DNA of 64,000 bases from Pandoraea apista (GTDB lineage Bacteria > Pseudomonadota > Gammaproteobacteria > Burkholderiales > Burkholderiaceae), in contig NZ_CP013481.2 in the NCBI RefSeq assembly GCF_001465595.2, positions 2,418,001 to 2,482,000 on the forward strand, given 5' to 3'. The notes beneath the pieces are model-generated. The model saw only the letters and a program-made list of their open reading frames with translations, was not told the DNA's origin and searched no databases. Positions within the stretch are counted from its first letter, which is position 1. The number at the start of each line of letters is the position of its first letter. Shown piece by piece: positions 38,770-47,269 of the stretch. A program made the position numbers and the translations under genes.

Positions 38770-39783
38770 ATGAGCTTACCCGCCCGCCGCGTTAGCGTCG
38801 CACCGATGATGGATTGGACAGATTCGAACTGTCGTGTTTTCCATCGTCAGCTTTCGCGTCATACGTGGCTCTATACGGAGATGGTTACGACGGGGGCGCT
38901 GTTGCACGGCGACGTCGCGCGTCATCTCGACTTCGATTCGGTAGAGTATCCTGTTGCGTTGCAGCTAGGCGGCAGCGAACCGCAGGACCTGGCGCGTGCG
39001 GCGAAGCTCGGCGAGCAGTGGGGGTATGACGAGATCAACCTGAATTGTGGTTGCCCGTCGGAACGTGTGCAGCGCGGCGCGTTCGGCGCTTGCCTGATGG
39101 CCGAGCCTGAACTGGTGGCCGATTGTGTGAAAGCGATGCGTGATAGGGTGCAAGTGCCGGTCACGGTCAAACATCGCATTGGGATTGACGACGTCGAGTC
39201 GTTCTCGTTCGTCGAAGATTTCGTCGGCAAGATTGCCGAGGCCGGTTGCACCACATTCATCGTGCATGCGCGCAATGCGATTCTGAAAGGACTGAGTCCG
39301 AAAGAGAATCGCGAGATTCCGCCGCTCAAATACGACTACGCTTATCGCCTGAAGCAAGTCTTCCCGCAACTCGAGATTCTGATCAACGGCGGCGTCAAGA
39401 CGCTCGATGAAGTTGAGTTGCACTTGCAGCACGTCGACGGCGTGATGTTGGGCCGCGAGGCGTATCACAACCCTTACGTACTGGCCGAAGTCGATGCACG
39501 TTTCTATGGCGATACGTCGCCGGTGAAATCACGCGAGGAAGTGGAAGATGCGTTGATCGCGTACGCAGCGACGCAGGTGGAGCAGGGCAAGTATCTTGGC
39601 GCGATTACGCGCCATGCACTGGGCCTGTATCGCGGTGTGCCGGGGGCACGCGGATGGCGTCGTGTGCTGTCGGATCCGAAGCGGCTGAAGGCGGGTATCG
39701 GTGCCTTCGAAGAGGCGCGCGCGCAGTTGCGTGCAGGTGCATTTTCCGAGCGAGACGAGGCGGTGTCGTTCGCTGCTGTGTAA
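38770..39783 (+). CDS. dusA: tRNA dihydrouridine(20/20a) synthase
   Basis: FMN-dependent enzyme that reduces uridines 20 and 20a in tRNA. The 337 residues include VAPMMDWTDSNCRVFHRQ, LQLGGSEP, NLNCGCPSERVQRGAFGACLM (catalytic Cys), VTVKHRIGIDD and INGGVKTLDEV. GAGGA lies seven bases before the ATG at 38770; the seven-codon extension to a TTG is rejected. dusA is often a phage integration site, but no phage genes or repeated 5' end are seen here. Confidence 0.95.
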   Translation: MSLPARRVSVAPMMDWTDSNCRVFHRQLSRHTWLYTEMVTTGALLHGDVARHLDFDSVEYPVALQLGGSEPQDLARAAKLGEQWGYDEINLNCGCPSERVQRGAFGACLMAEPELVADCVKAMRDRVQVPVTVKHRIGIDDVESFSFVEDFVGKIAEAGCTTFIVHARNAILKGLSPKENREIPPLKYDYAYRLKQVFPQLEILINGGVKTLDEVELHLQHVDGVMLGREAYHNPYVLAEVDARFYGDTSPVKSREEVEDALIAYAATQVEQGKYLGAITRHALGLYRGVPGARGWRRVLSDPKRLKAGIGAFEEARAQLRAGAFSERDEAVSFAAV

Positions 39784-39898
39784 TGGCTTGCGGCAGCGAG
39801 CGAGCCTGGCCGGCGAGCGTTCGCCGCGCGAGATGGCGATGCGGCGCATCGATCGTGCACGAGAGTGAAGAAATATTTCGAAGAAGTGAAAAAAGTGC

Positions 39899-39928
39899 TT
39901 GGCAGCGCAATAAAAACGTCGCTATAAT
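39899..39928 (+). promoter_or_regulatory. Promoter of tRNA-His
   Basis: TTGGCA (39899-39904) and TATAAT (39923-39928), spaced 18 bases, 43 bases before the tRNA. The preceding stretch is A-rich. Confidence 0.65.
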
Positions 39929-39971
39929 CTTGTTTCTGTTCAGCAAGCAAGTCAAGTTGCTGATCACGGCG

Positions 39972-40047
39972 GTGGCCGTAGCTCAGTTGGTAGAGTCCTG
40001 GATTGTGATTCCAGTCGTCGTGGGTTCGAGTCCCATCGGTCACCCCA
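39972..40047 (+). tRNA. tRNA-His (GUG)
   Basis: A 76-nucleotide tRNA with encoded CCA. The anticodon is GTG in the loop TTGTGAT with stem CTGGA/TCCAG. The discriminator base is C73 and the preceding base (39971) is G, which supplies the extra G-1 opposite C73 that defines tRNA-His. T-loop GGTTCGAGTCC is normal. Confidence 0.97.
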
Positions 40048-40267
40048 AAATTCCCCTTGTAGTTCGCAAGAAAGTCTCTCCCGGTCCGGGAAAAATTCAC
40101 CGAAATCATGTGTCGTGTTCTGTGCGGATCGCATCATTTTTGCGTCTGCTGCGTCTCGATCGGACGGTTTTCTGCTGCCCGGCGAATCGTCAAATTTTAT
40201 GCAGGTGGCGTTTTACCACTTCCCCCGCTTTGACTCGTTGATTCGCGTGCTGCTCCGTCTTTGATGT

Positions 40268-40573
40268 TCAGCTCTCGATCTCGGCGTGATGCCCCTGGGG
40301 GCTTTTGCAGCGTTCGGCGACTCCAGCGCTGGTCAGCGATTTGTCTGCGGTAATGACCCCATGCAACGCGTTGCTGGCTGCGTGCATTTTTGTTGTCAGA
40401 TGCGTGCGGTGTTCCCGCGTGGTGACGAACATTTTGATCACAATCGCCTGAATTCCTTCGCCGAGTTTCTGCAATCGTTCCTCCAACGTGATCGGCGCAT
40501 CCCCATTGGTGGCAATTTCAAGCAGATTCAGGCCGACTTTGACTTCCTCTTCGTATATGGGGTACCCCGGTAT
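40268..40573 (-). pseudogene. Decayed reading frame near tRNA-His
   Basis: A 102-codon open frame on the reverse strand with no ATG or GTG in its first part: the first in-frame candidate start is a TTG at 40486. The translation looks protein-like throughout (EEEVKVGLNLLEIATNGDAP, then LEERLQKLGEGIQAIVIKMF). Its third-position GC is visibly lower than that of neighbouring genes. It is read here as the 3' remnant of a truncated, possibly horizontally acquired gene. No function recognised. Confidence 0.4.
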
Positions 40574-40599
40574 TTATGGTTAGGTACGGTTGGTCAAGA

Positions 40600-40836
40600 C
40601 TAAGGCCGACGGGGCGCCTGTGGCCGCAACCCGTGCCCCCATCGGGCCTTAGAGCCTTAGAGCCGTAAGGCCATAAAGTTTGATCTACATCTAATGCCGC
40701 GTTCGACACCCGCTACCAACGTAAGCGGGTGCGTCCATAATGAACTCGTCATGTTTTCATGACCCTGTCTTCCCGGGTGGTCATGGTGCCCCATGCGACC
40801 CGGTTTTGAGACCCACCCCTCAGGTGGGTCTTTTTT
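40600..40836 (+). other. Structured non-coding stretch ending in a terminator
   Basis: Non-coding DNA with successive inverted repeats: a near-palindrome from AAGGCCGACGGGG to CCCCCATCGGGCCTT (about 40602-40650), GGCCTTA/TAAGGCC around a CTTAGAGC repeat (about 40644-40673), CACCCGCT/AGCGGGTG (about 40711-40734), CATGACC/GGTCATG (about 40757-40785) and a final terminator, GACCCACC/GGTGGGTC (40810-40830), with six T. It could be a small RNA, a leader upstream of the DUF1488 gene or the end of the tRNA-His transcript. The rest of the 40048-40973 gap shows only the decayed frame. Confidence 0.4.
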
Positions 40837-40973
40837 CGTCTGCCGAGCGCGTCCGCCATCTGCCCGGCATAACGTCCGGCGTGACATCCGACGTCACCTA
40901 TTGAATTCGAACGTGCTACGATTTTTACGTGTGTAGGGCGTTTTTCGACTTTCAGAACACAGCGGAGGCGGCA

Positions 40974-41228
40974 ATGAGTTCCTTCCTGCACGGTGGCATC
41001 GGACTCGGCAACGACGGCGAGTTCGTGCGCTTTTACGTCAACGTCGACGGCAGCGTTTTCAACTGTCAGATCGGGCGGGCCGCACTCAATCGTCTCGCGA
41101 AAGCCGACGCCAGAGGAGAAGCGCTGTTCGATCAGTTCATGGACGCCGAAGACGAGATCGTCGACCTTGCGACCCGTGCGATTGCCAACGGCGCACGCAC
41201 TGAACCCATTGTCGTCGATGTTCCTTAA
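40974..41228 (+). CDS. DUF1488-like small protein
   Basis: An 84-residue acidic protein. The pattern VRFYVNVDGSVFNCQIGRAALNRLA resembles the DUF1488 family of short uncharacterised proteins. GGAGGCGGCA directly precedes the ATG at 40974, which is preferred over the GTG 15 codons upstream. No signal peptide or membrane segment. Followed about 100 bases later by another small protein gene. Confidence 0.65.
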   Translation: MSSFLHGGIGLGNDGEFVRFYVNVDGSVFNCQIGRAALNRLAKADARGEALFDQFMDAEDEIVDLATRAIANGARTEPIVVDVP

Positions 41229-41330
41229 GTCGGTCCGAGGTGGCTGTCTCACCGGCCCCGTCCTTTCGCGCCGAACCCATGCAGCCTGTTCGCCGCGACG
41301 TTTCCTGCCTCTCGTCAACCGGAGTCTGTC

Positions 41331-41582
41331 ATGAGCTACGCATCGCATGAGCAGGTCTACGAATACCGCGCGGGTTATCAAATTCGCGTGCGCGCTTTTC
41401 AGAACGAGTACGCCGGACCATGGGACTATCTGGTGCAGGTCAGCAGGCACGGGACTCCGGAAGGACCGGAGGTGCGCTCTCCCGACGGGCATCGCGACAA
41501 CCGCATAGACGCCGAGATGGCCGGGCGTAAAGCGGGGGAGCGCATCGTCGACGAGTTGCTCGGCGAGGATACCTACGACTGA
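41331..41582 (+). CDS. Small hypothetical protein
   Basis: An 83-residue hydrophilic acidic protein (MSYASHEQVYEYRAGYQIRV...) that I do not recognise. CCGGAGTCTGTC precedes the ATG. Possible co-transcription with the DUF1488-like gene upstream. No membrane segment or signal peptide. Codon use fits the neighbouring genes. Confidence 0.55.
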   Translation: MSYASHEQVYEYRAGYQIRVRAFQNEYAGPWDYLVQVSRHGTPEGPEVRSPDGHRDNRIDAEMAGRKAGERIVDELLGEDTYD

Positions 41583-41655
41583 TGGATGGGAATGCCGCCT
41601 TGGTCAGGCGTCAATCGCTAGCGGCACTCCGTAAGCCCTCAGCGCCCAGCCTGTC

Positions 41656-43350
41656 TCAAATCCCGGTCGTGACACCCGTACGTGCCCATTGGCCGTCCGC
41701 CGAGACCGAGGCGAGACCATCCTCTGCCAGTTTCTCCAGATGGGCTTGCAACGAGCGACGAGCGACGGCATGGCGCGACGCCGGCACGTCTGCGTAGACC
41801 AACGGAATGAGCGCCTCAATCGTCGCCGGCCCCACCTGTGCAAGCGCATCGAGCGTGCGCGATTCTCGCGCAAGCCGGTGGGCAATGAGCCGCGCAATTC
41901 GCTGCGCCGGCTGATCCATCAGGAAGCCATGTCCCGGTGCAAGCCACTCGGGGGCGAGTGCAGCCAGCTTCCCGAGCGACGCGAGATACGTCGCCATGTG
42001 ACCGTCGGGCGGATTGATGACGACGGTCGATCCTTGCATGACATGGTCGCCGGTGAAGACCAGTTTCGTGTCATCCAATCCGTAGCAAAGATGATTGGCC
42101 GCGTGCCCCGGCGTATGAATTGCGCGTAGGACCCGGCCATCCGGCAACGTTACTTCATCGCCGTCCGCAAGCGTCACATCGGGCACAAAAGCTGTGTCCT
42201 GCCCTTCGTTGTGACGTGCGCGCATGCCATATGTCTTCGCTCCCGTCTTCTCTTTCAGCAGCCGCGCGCCGGGGGAGTGATCGCGATGCGTGTGGGTGAC
42301 GAAAATCTGCCGGATGGGGCCGGGGGCGGCGTGCAGGATGGCGTCGGTATGCGCCGGTTCATCGGGCCCCGGGTCGATCACGGCCCATGCATTTTCGGTG
42401 CCACCGCCCACGAGATACGTGTTCGTGCCGGGGCCGGTCATCATGCCGGGATTCGGTGCGGCGATGCGCAGCACGCCAGGCATCAACGTGACCATTCGTC
42501 CCGGCACAATCTCGTAGCTTCCTGAACCCTGTTCGTGTGGATCGGTCAAGCTCAGTTCGGCCCACGCCGGCTCGTCTGGCGTGACCGGCCAGCGGCCGCG
42601 CTTGCCATTGGCAATGCGCGGCTGAATGCGCGGCACGGCCTCAAGCGCTTGCGCAGCAGCTATCGCCCGCTGCGCCGTTCCCACGGCTTCCAGCCACTGC
42701 AACAGCTTGCGTGTGGGCGGTAACAGGCGAAGTTGATCGGCGTGCGCGAGCGCGTACTGAGGACGCATCCATCGATGGGCCGCCGTCTCGATTTCATCGA
42801 CCTCGACCTGTTGCCCCTCGGGCAGCATCGCCAGAAAGAAGCGCGTATCGAAGCGCTTGGGCAAACCCTGCGGCGTGACCCAATGACTCAGATAGTGCAG
42901 ACGTTGCGGCGTAAGGCGCACATGGAACGCGCGGCACAGTGCGGCGATATCGATCCGCCCGTCGTGCAACGCCTCGCGCTCGCCACGCATGGCGCCGAGG
43001 CGTCTGGCATCAACGCTGCGCTCTGCATCATCGCTTGCGAATAGCACTCCGGTTTCCTCGAAGCATTCCCGCATGGCGGCCACGTAGTAGTCGAGGCCGC
43101 CGGCAGGCAGTTGCAGCCGCTGACTGGCCGTCGCGTCGTCGAGGCCATCGCAGACGACGTGACCTTGCCGGTCGGCCGCATCGACCACGCCACCGGGGAA
43201 CACATAGGCGTCGGAACTGAAATCGGTCGCGCGTACGGCGCGTCGCAACAGCAGGACTTCCATGCCGCTGGCCCGCTCTCGCAGCATGACGAGGCTGGCG
43301 GCCATTCGGAGGCTGGGTGTCACCGGTGGAGCTTCGGAGCGATCGGGCAT
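41656..43350 (-). CDS. Nudix domain fused to metallo-beta-lactamase-fold hydrolase
   Basis: A 564-residue two-domain protein. The N-terminal half is a NUDT7/19-like Nudix domain (MEVLLLRRAVRATDFSSDAYVFPGGVVD, then AAMRECFEETGVLF with the catalytic RE..EE core). The C-terminal half is an MBL-fold domain of the LACTB2 type (FVTHTHRDHSPGA metal motif, HTPGHAANHLCY, FTGDHVM), ending in a winged-helix-like tail. CoA-ester or nucleotide-derivative hydrolysis plus RNA or thioester hydrolysis is conceivable, but the substrate is not known. The same fusion occurs in other Burkholderiales. Confidence 0.87.
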   Translation of the reverse strand: MPDRSEAPPVTPSLRMAASLVMLRERASGMEVLLLRRAVRATDFSSDAYVFPGGVVDAADRQGHVVCDGLDDATASQRLQLPAGGLDYYVAAMRECFEETGVLFASDDAERSVDARRLGAMRGEREALHDGRIDIAALCRAFHVRLTPQRLHYLSHWVTPQGLPKRFDTRFFLAMLPEGQQVEVDEIETAAHRWMRPQYALAHADQLRLLPPTRKLLQWLEAVGTAQRAIAAAQALEAVPRIQPRIANGKRGRWPVTPDEPAWAELSLTDPHEQGSGSYEIVPGRMVTLMPGVLRIAAPNPGMMTGPGTNTYLVGGGTENAWAVIDPGPDEPAHTDAILHAAPGPIRQIFVTHTHRDHSPGARLLKEKTGAKTYGMRARHNEGQDTAFVPDVTLADGDEVTLPDGRVLRAIHTPGHAANHLCYGLDDTKLVFTGDHVMQGSTVVINPPDGHMATYLASLGKLAALAPEWLAPGHGFLMDQPAQRIARLIAHRLARESRTLDALAQVGPATIEALIPLVYADVPASRHAVARRSLQAHLEKLAEDGLASVSADGQWARTGVTTGI

Positions 43351-43544
43351 GGGGCGTGCGGACGCAAGCCGCGATAAATCGGTAAGCGCTTAGTTTGCCA
43401 TTGGAATGCGTTGGCCGCAGGCGGGGCGACTCCCAATGGCCGCCGGGAGCCGGGTATGGGGGGAGACGTCAGGGCAGTGCGACCACGAGGCTCGCGTGCC
43501 CACGTGGCCCATACGGATCTCGTGGGGCGGGCGAGCGCAGCACC

Positions 43545-44561
43545 TTATTCCGCATCGTTCGCCGCATGCACAGACACCGTCATGCTGGGCTGCGCCGCGC
43601 CGTATTGCGGCGCCGACATGCGTGCGGCAACGTCCTGCAGCCATTGCATCGTCGCCTCGGGTTGCGTGACGGGCAGCATGTGGCCCCCATCCACGAGCGT
43701 TAGCTGCACGCGCTCGCTTGCGAGCGGCATGGTCTCGCCTTGCAAACGGTAATCGAGAATACGATCGCCGCGGCCGTACAGAATATCGACGGGAACCGAA
43801 AGCGAGGCGTAGCGCGCGGCCAGTCCGGGCATGTCGCGTTCGGCGGCGAGGATATCGACACTGCTAGCTTCGAAATTGCCCGGCCGGAAACCCAGCACGC
43901 CGCCGCCGCGAATGAGGAAGTCTTTCGGGGCGTCTTCGGGACCGAAGACATGGGTGAGTGTCGTGCGGCCGGTCATCATGCCGACGGGCACCGCGAGCGT
44001 GAGTCCGACCCAGCGGCGCCACCGCGCGCTGCGAATGGCCAACGCGCGAAACGCCGCGGGGACTTCGGACACCGGCTGCGTGAGCGGCGCAATCAGGGCG
44101 AGCGCCCCGACGCGCTGCGGGTGATCGAGTGCCAGCGCCAACGATACCGCACCGCCCAGCGAGTGCCCCACGACTAGCGGACGTTCCAGCGCAAGTGTGT
44201 CGATCAACCGGGCGATGGCGCTCGCCTGCGCGGCAATCGCGCCATCGCGATGCGGGGCGCGGGTCGAGTAGCCGGACCCGGGGCGGTCGACGAGCACGAC
44301 ACGATGCGTGCGCGCCAGCGCTGCCAGCGGCAGATAGGCGAAGTTGCGCAACTGACCGCAAAGGCCGTGAATGAACACGACAGCCGGACCTTGGCCGAAA
44401 TCGACGTAGTGCAGGCGTTCGCCGTCGATATCGAGATATTGGCCGTCGGGCGGCACAGCCGCTTCGGCGCGACGTGCAACGCGACGCGTGAATCGCATCA
44501 GCACGAACACAACGGCGGCAAACGCAATGACGAGGCAACCGAGCAAATAAGCAATGAGCAT
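43545..44561 (-). CDS. Membrane-anchored alpha/beta hydrolase
   Basis: A 338-residue hydrolase with an N-terminal membrane anchor (MLIAYLLGCLVIAFAAVVFVLM), then the alpha/beta fold: oxyanion region VVFIHGLCGQLRNF, nucleophile elbow GHSLGGA, and a late His in VDGGHMLPV. The catalytic acid is probably in DILYGRGDRILD. Start ATG 44561 is preferred; a TTG eight codons upstream also fits and neither has a strong ribosome site. It follows the monooxygenase gene by about 100 bases, and an ester product of that enzyme would be a logical substrate. Confidence 0.85.
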   Translation of the reverse strand: MLIAYLLGCLVIAFAAVVFVLMRFTRRVARRAEAAVPPDGQYLDIDGERLHYVDFGQGPAVVFIHGLCGQLRNFAYLPLAALARTHRVVLVDRPGSGYSTRAPHRDGAIAAQASAIARLIDTLALERPLVVGHSLGGAVSLALALDHPQRVGALALIAPLTQPVSEVPAAFRALAIRSARWRRWVGLTLAVPVGMMTGRTTLTHVFGPEDAPKDFLIRGGGVLGFRPGNFEASSVDILAAERDMPGLAARYASLSVPVDILYGRGDRILDYRLQGETMPLASERVQLTLVDGGHMLPVTQPEATMQWLQDVAARMSAPQYGAAQPSMTVSVHAANDAE

Positions 44562-44664
44562 GATGTCGTGTCGATCAGCAGGCAATGTCAGTCAGTCCGC
44601 ATCGTAACAACGCGGGGCGCGAGTTGGGCTTCGGGATGACATGTCGCATGTCGTCGCGTGCGGG

Positions 44665-46245
44665 CTAACGCGTCGCAGATACCACAGCACCCGGCGTGTT
44701 CGACGCATGCGGGGAGGTATCCGTTCCCGGCACGGTCGATCGCGTGGCACGACGCTCGAAATGCATGGCGCCATCGTCGACGCGGCCCCAGCGCATCAGT
44801 CGCAAATCGCGTAAATAGCTCTGATAGAACACCCACGGCTTGCGTCCGCCTTGCTTGGGCAGCGCCCCGGCGGCGCGTTGAATGTAGCCCGACGTCAGAT
44901 CGATGGCGGGCATCTCGCCATGCTCGCCGTCACGCAGACGCGGCACGCAGGTGTCTGCCCCCTGCGCATTCATATGATTGATGAGACGGCAGACGTATTG
45001 CGCGATCAACTCGGCTTTGAGCGTCCACGACGCATTGGTGTAGCCGAACACCGACGCGAGATTGGGCACGTCGCTGTACATCATGCCTTTGTAAGAGACC
45101 GAATCGGAGAGCACCACGGGCTTGCCGTCGACCAGCAGACGCGCCCCGCCCATCAACTGTACGCGCAGGCCGGTCGCGGTCACAACGATGTCGGCATCCA
45201 GTGTCTTGCCGCTCTTGAGGGCGAGGCCATTCGCTGTGAAGGACGCAATCTCGTCGGTGACGATGGCTGCCCGTCCGCCGCGCAACGCCTTGAAGATGTC
45301 ACCGCCCGGGGCGAGGCAAAGCCGTTGATCCCACGGGTTGTAGCGCGGTGTGAGGTCGCGCTCGACGTCCACATGTCCTTGCGCCTGCCGTGCTGCGCGA
45401 CGAATCAGCACGCGCCGAATCGCGTTCGGCCAACGCCGCGACGCAGTGTAAAAGCCGAGTGCGATGAGCACATTCTTCGCACGCACGATTCGGTGTGCCA
45501 TGCCCGCAGGAAGCCATGCGCGCAATCGTTCGGCCACGCCGTCGCGCCCCGGCATCGACAGAATGTAGCTCGGCGAGCGTTGCAGCATGGTGACGTGAGC
45601 CGCCGTCGTCGCCATGCTCGGCAGCAATGTCACTGCTGTGGCGCCGCTGCCGATGATGACCACACGTTTGTCGCGATAGTCGAGATCCTGGGGCCAATGC
45701 TGCGGATGGACGACGGTGCCGGCGAAGGCGTCCATGTTTGGCCACGTCGGTGCATGTCCCGCATCGTAGGCGTAGTAGCCGCTGCACATGAAGAGGAAGC
45801 GGCAGGTGAGCGATTGCGTGTCTCGACGGCCATCGGCGTGCGTGCGCTCGATGTCCAGCGTCCAGCGCGCGATGCTCGAATCCCACCGCGCTTCGCTGAC
45901 TTTGTGGCCATACCGGATGAGACCGTCGAGCCCCTCGGCGTGCGCCGTGTCCCTGAGGTAGTCGAGAATCTTGCCGCCGTCGGCAATCGCCTGATCGCTG
46001 GCCCACGGCCGGAAACTGAAGCCGAGCGTGAACATGTCGGAGTCGGAGCGCACGCCGGGATAGCGGAAGAGATCCCATGTGCCGCCGAGCGATTGGCGCG
46101 CTTCCAGCAGAGCGAACCGTGTCCCCGGGCAACGCTCGCGCAGGTAATGGGCGGCGGCAATGCCGGAGAGTCCGGCGCCGACGATGATGACGTCGAGATC
46201 GGTGGCGGCACTGGCGATCCCGGTGGCTGTCGTGGTGGCCGTCAT
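44665..46245 (-). CDS. Flavin-containing (Baeyer-Villiger-type) monooxygenase
   Basis: A 526-residue FAD/NADPH monooxygenase. FAD motif VIIVGAGLSGIAAAHYL, the ESxxxLGGTW-like segment LEARQSLGGTWDLFRYPGVRSDSD, and the NADPH motif VVIIGSGATAVTLLPSM resemble EthA/AlmA-type enzymes that insert oxygen next to carbonyls or oxidise long-chain alkanes. Start ATG 46245 gives MTATTTATGIASAATDLDVI; the longer frame is spurious. It lies 23 bases after the SDR gene. The natural substrate is unknown. Confidence 0.9.
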   Translation of the reverse strand: MTATTTATGIASAATDLDVIIVGAGLSGIAAAHYLRERCPGTRFALLEARQSLGGTWDLFRYPGVRSDSDMFTLGFSFRPWASDQAIADGGKILDYLRDTAHAEGLDGLIRYGHKVSEARWDSSIARWTLDIERTHADGRRDTQSLTCRFLFMCSGYYAYDAGHAPTWPNMDAFAGTVVHPQHWPQDLDYRDKRVVIIGSGATAVTLLPSMATTAAHVTMLQRSPSYILSMPGRDGVAERLRAWLPAGMAHRIVRAKNVLIALGFYTASRRWPNAIRRVLIRRAARQAQGHVDVERDLTPRYNPWDQRLCLAPGGDIFKALRGGRAAIVTDEIASFTANGLALKSGKTLDADIVVTATGLRVQLMGGARLLVDGKPVVLSDSVSYKGMMYSDVPNLASVFGYTNASWTLKAELIAQYVCRLINHMNAQGADTCVPRLRDGEHGEMPAIDLTSGYIQRAAGALPKQGGRKPWVFYQSYLRDLRLMRWGRVDDGAMHFERRATRSTVPGTDTSPHASNTPGAVVSATR

Positions 46246-46268
46246 GGCGGGGGGGCTCCGTCGGTCGG

Positions 46269-47165
46269 TTATTTGGTCGCCGCGGCGCGAGCCGCGGCAT
46301 CGCGCGCATTCGATGAAGGCTTGCGGGCCATGGCAGTGCGACGGTAGAGCCAGATCACCATTGCCTGATAGCGCGCGCCGAGCAGGCGGGCCAGCTTGTC
46401 GACACGGCGGGCATCCGACCCGACGAGTACCCGTCTCGCGTTGCGCTCGACACCCGCGAGAATCTGCCGTGCGGCGGCGTCTGCGCTCGTCACGTCGATG
46501 AGCTTGTGGGCGCGCCGCCGATGCGTTTGAGCGTCCATGCCGGTGAGCGTGACGATGCTGTCGTCGATACGCGAAGTCTGCACGATGTTGGTCGCCACGC
46601 CGCCCGGATGCACGCAGGTGCACGAGACGGGCGCGTGCGCCAGATCGAGTTCCATCCGTAGCGCTTCGGTGAAGCCGCGTACGGCAAATTTGCTTGCGTT
46701 ATAGGCCGACTGGGTCGGCATGGCGATGATGCCGAACAGGCTCGACGTATTGACGATATGACCTTCTCCGGACGCGCTCAGGTAGGGGAGAAACGCCTGC
46801 GTGCCGTGCACGACGCCCCAGAAGTTGATGTCCATCAGCCACTTGATGTCCTCCTCGCGCATGGTCGCGACCGGCACCGACAGCGAGACCCCGGCATTGT
46901 TGAAGACGAGATTCACCTTGCCATGGGCGGCGGCCGTCTCGCGCGCCCAGGCGAAAACCGCGTCGCGATCGGCGACGTCGAGTCGCTGCACGGTTACGCG
47001 AACCCCCAATGCACGGCAGGCGGTAGCGGTGTTCGCTACGCTGCTTTCGTCGATGTCGGATAACGCGAGATGCGCCCCGCGGCGAGCCAGTTCGAGCGCC
47101 AGCGAGCGGCCCATGCCCGATCCTGCTCCGGTGATGGCGGCCACCTTGTCCGTGAACGTCTTCAT
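46269..47165 (-). CDS. SDR-family oxidoreductase
   Basis: A 298-residue classical short-chain dehydrogenase with an N-terminal cofactor motif (ITGAGSGMGRSLAL), NNAG (VFNNAGVSL), catalytic Ser in VNTSSLFG and YxxxK in YNASKFA. A C-terminal extension rich in Arg/Ala is longer than usual. It is first in the reverse-strand unit with the monooxygenase and esterase and divergent from tetR. It could oxidise an alcohol to the ketone used by the monooxygenase. Confidence 0.92.
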   Translation of the reverse strand: MKTFTDKVAAITGAGSGMGRSLALELARRGAHLALSDIDESSVANTATACRALGVRVTVQRLDVADRDAVFAWARETAAAHGKVNLVFNNAGVSLSVPVATMREEDIKWLMDINFWGVVHGTQAFLPYLSASGEGHIVNTSSLFGIIAMPTQSAYNASKFAVRGFTEALRMELDLAHAPVSCTCVHPGGVATNIVQTSRIDDSIVTLTGMDAQTHRRRAHKLIDVTSADAAARQILAGVERNARRVLVGSDARRVDKLARLLGARYQAMVIWLYRRTAMARKPSSNARDAAARAAATK

Positions 47166-47223
47166 TGCGCTGTCTCCGATTGGGCGGCGTCGACGCCCAC
47201 TGGATGGCGAAGATCGCGCGGCC

Positions 47224-47248
47224 TATAATTTGGTGATGGGTGTCACCA
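47224..47248. promoter_or_regulatory. TATAAT with adjacent palindromic operator between SDR and tetR genes
   Basis: TATAAT (47224-47229) is followed by the 18-bp imperfect palindrome TGGTGATGGGTGTCACCA (47231-47248), within the 101-base gap between the divergent SDR and TetR genes. The palindrome has the size and position expected of a TetR operator that controls both directions. Confidence 0.55.
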
Positions 47249-47269
47249 CTTTAGTTTTCCGTCCGGGTG

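Noticed and set aside
38770..40047. Possible prophage or island at dusA or tRNA-His
   Set aside because: No integrase, no repeated dusA 5' end or tRNA 3' end and no phage structural genes in the window; only a short remnant frame remains.
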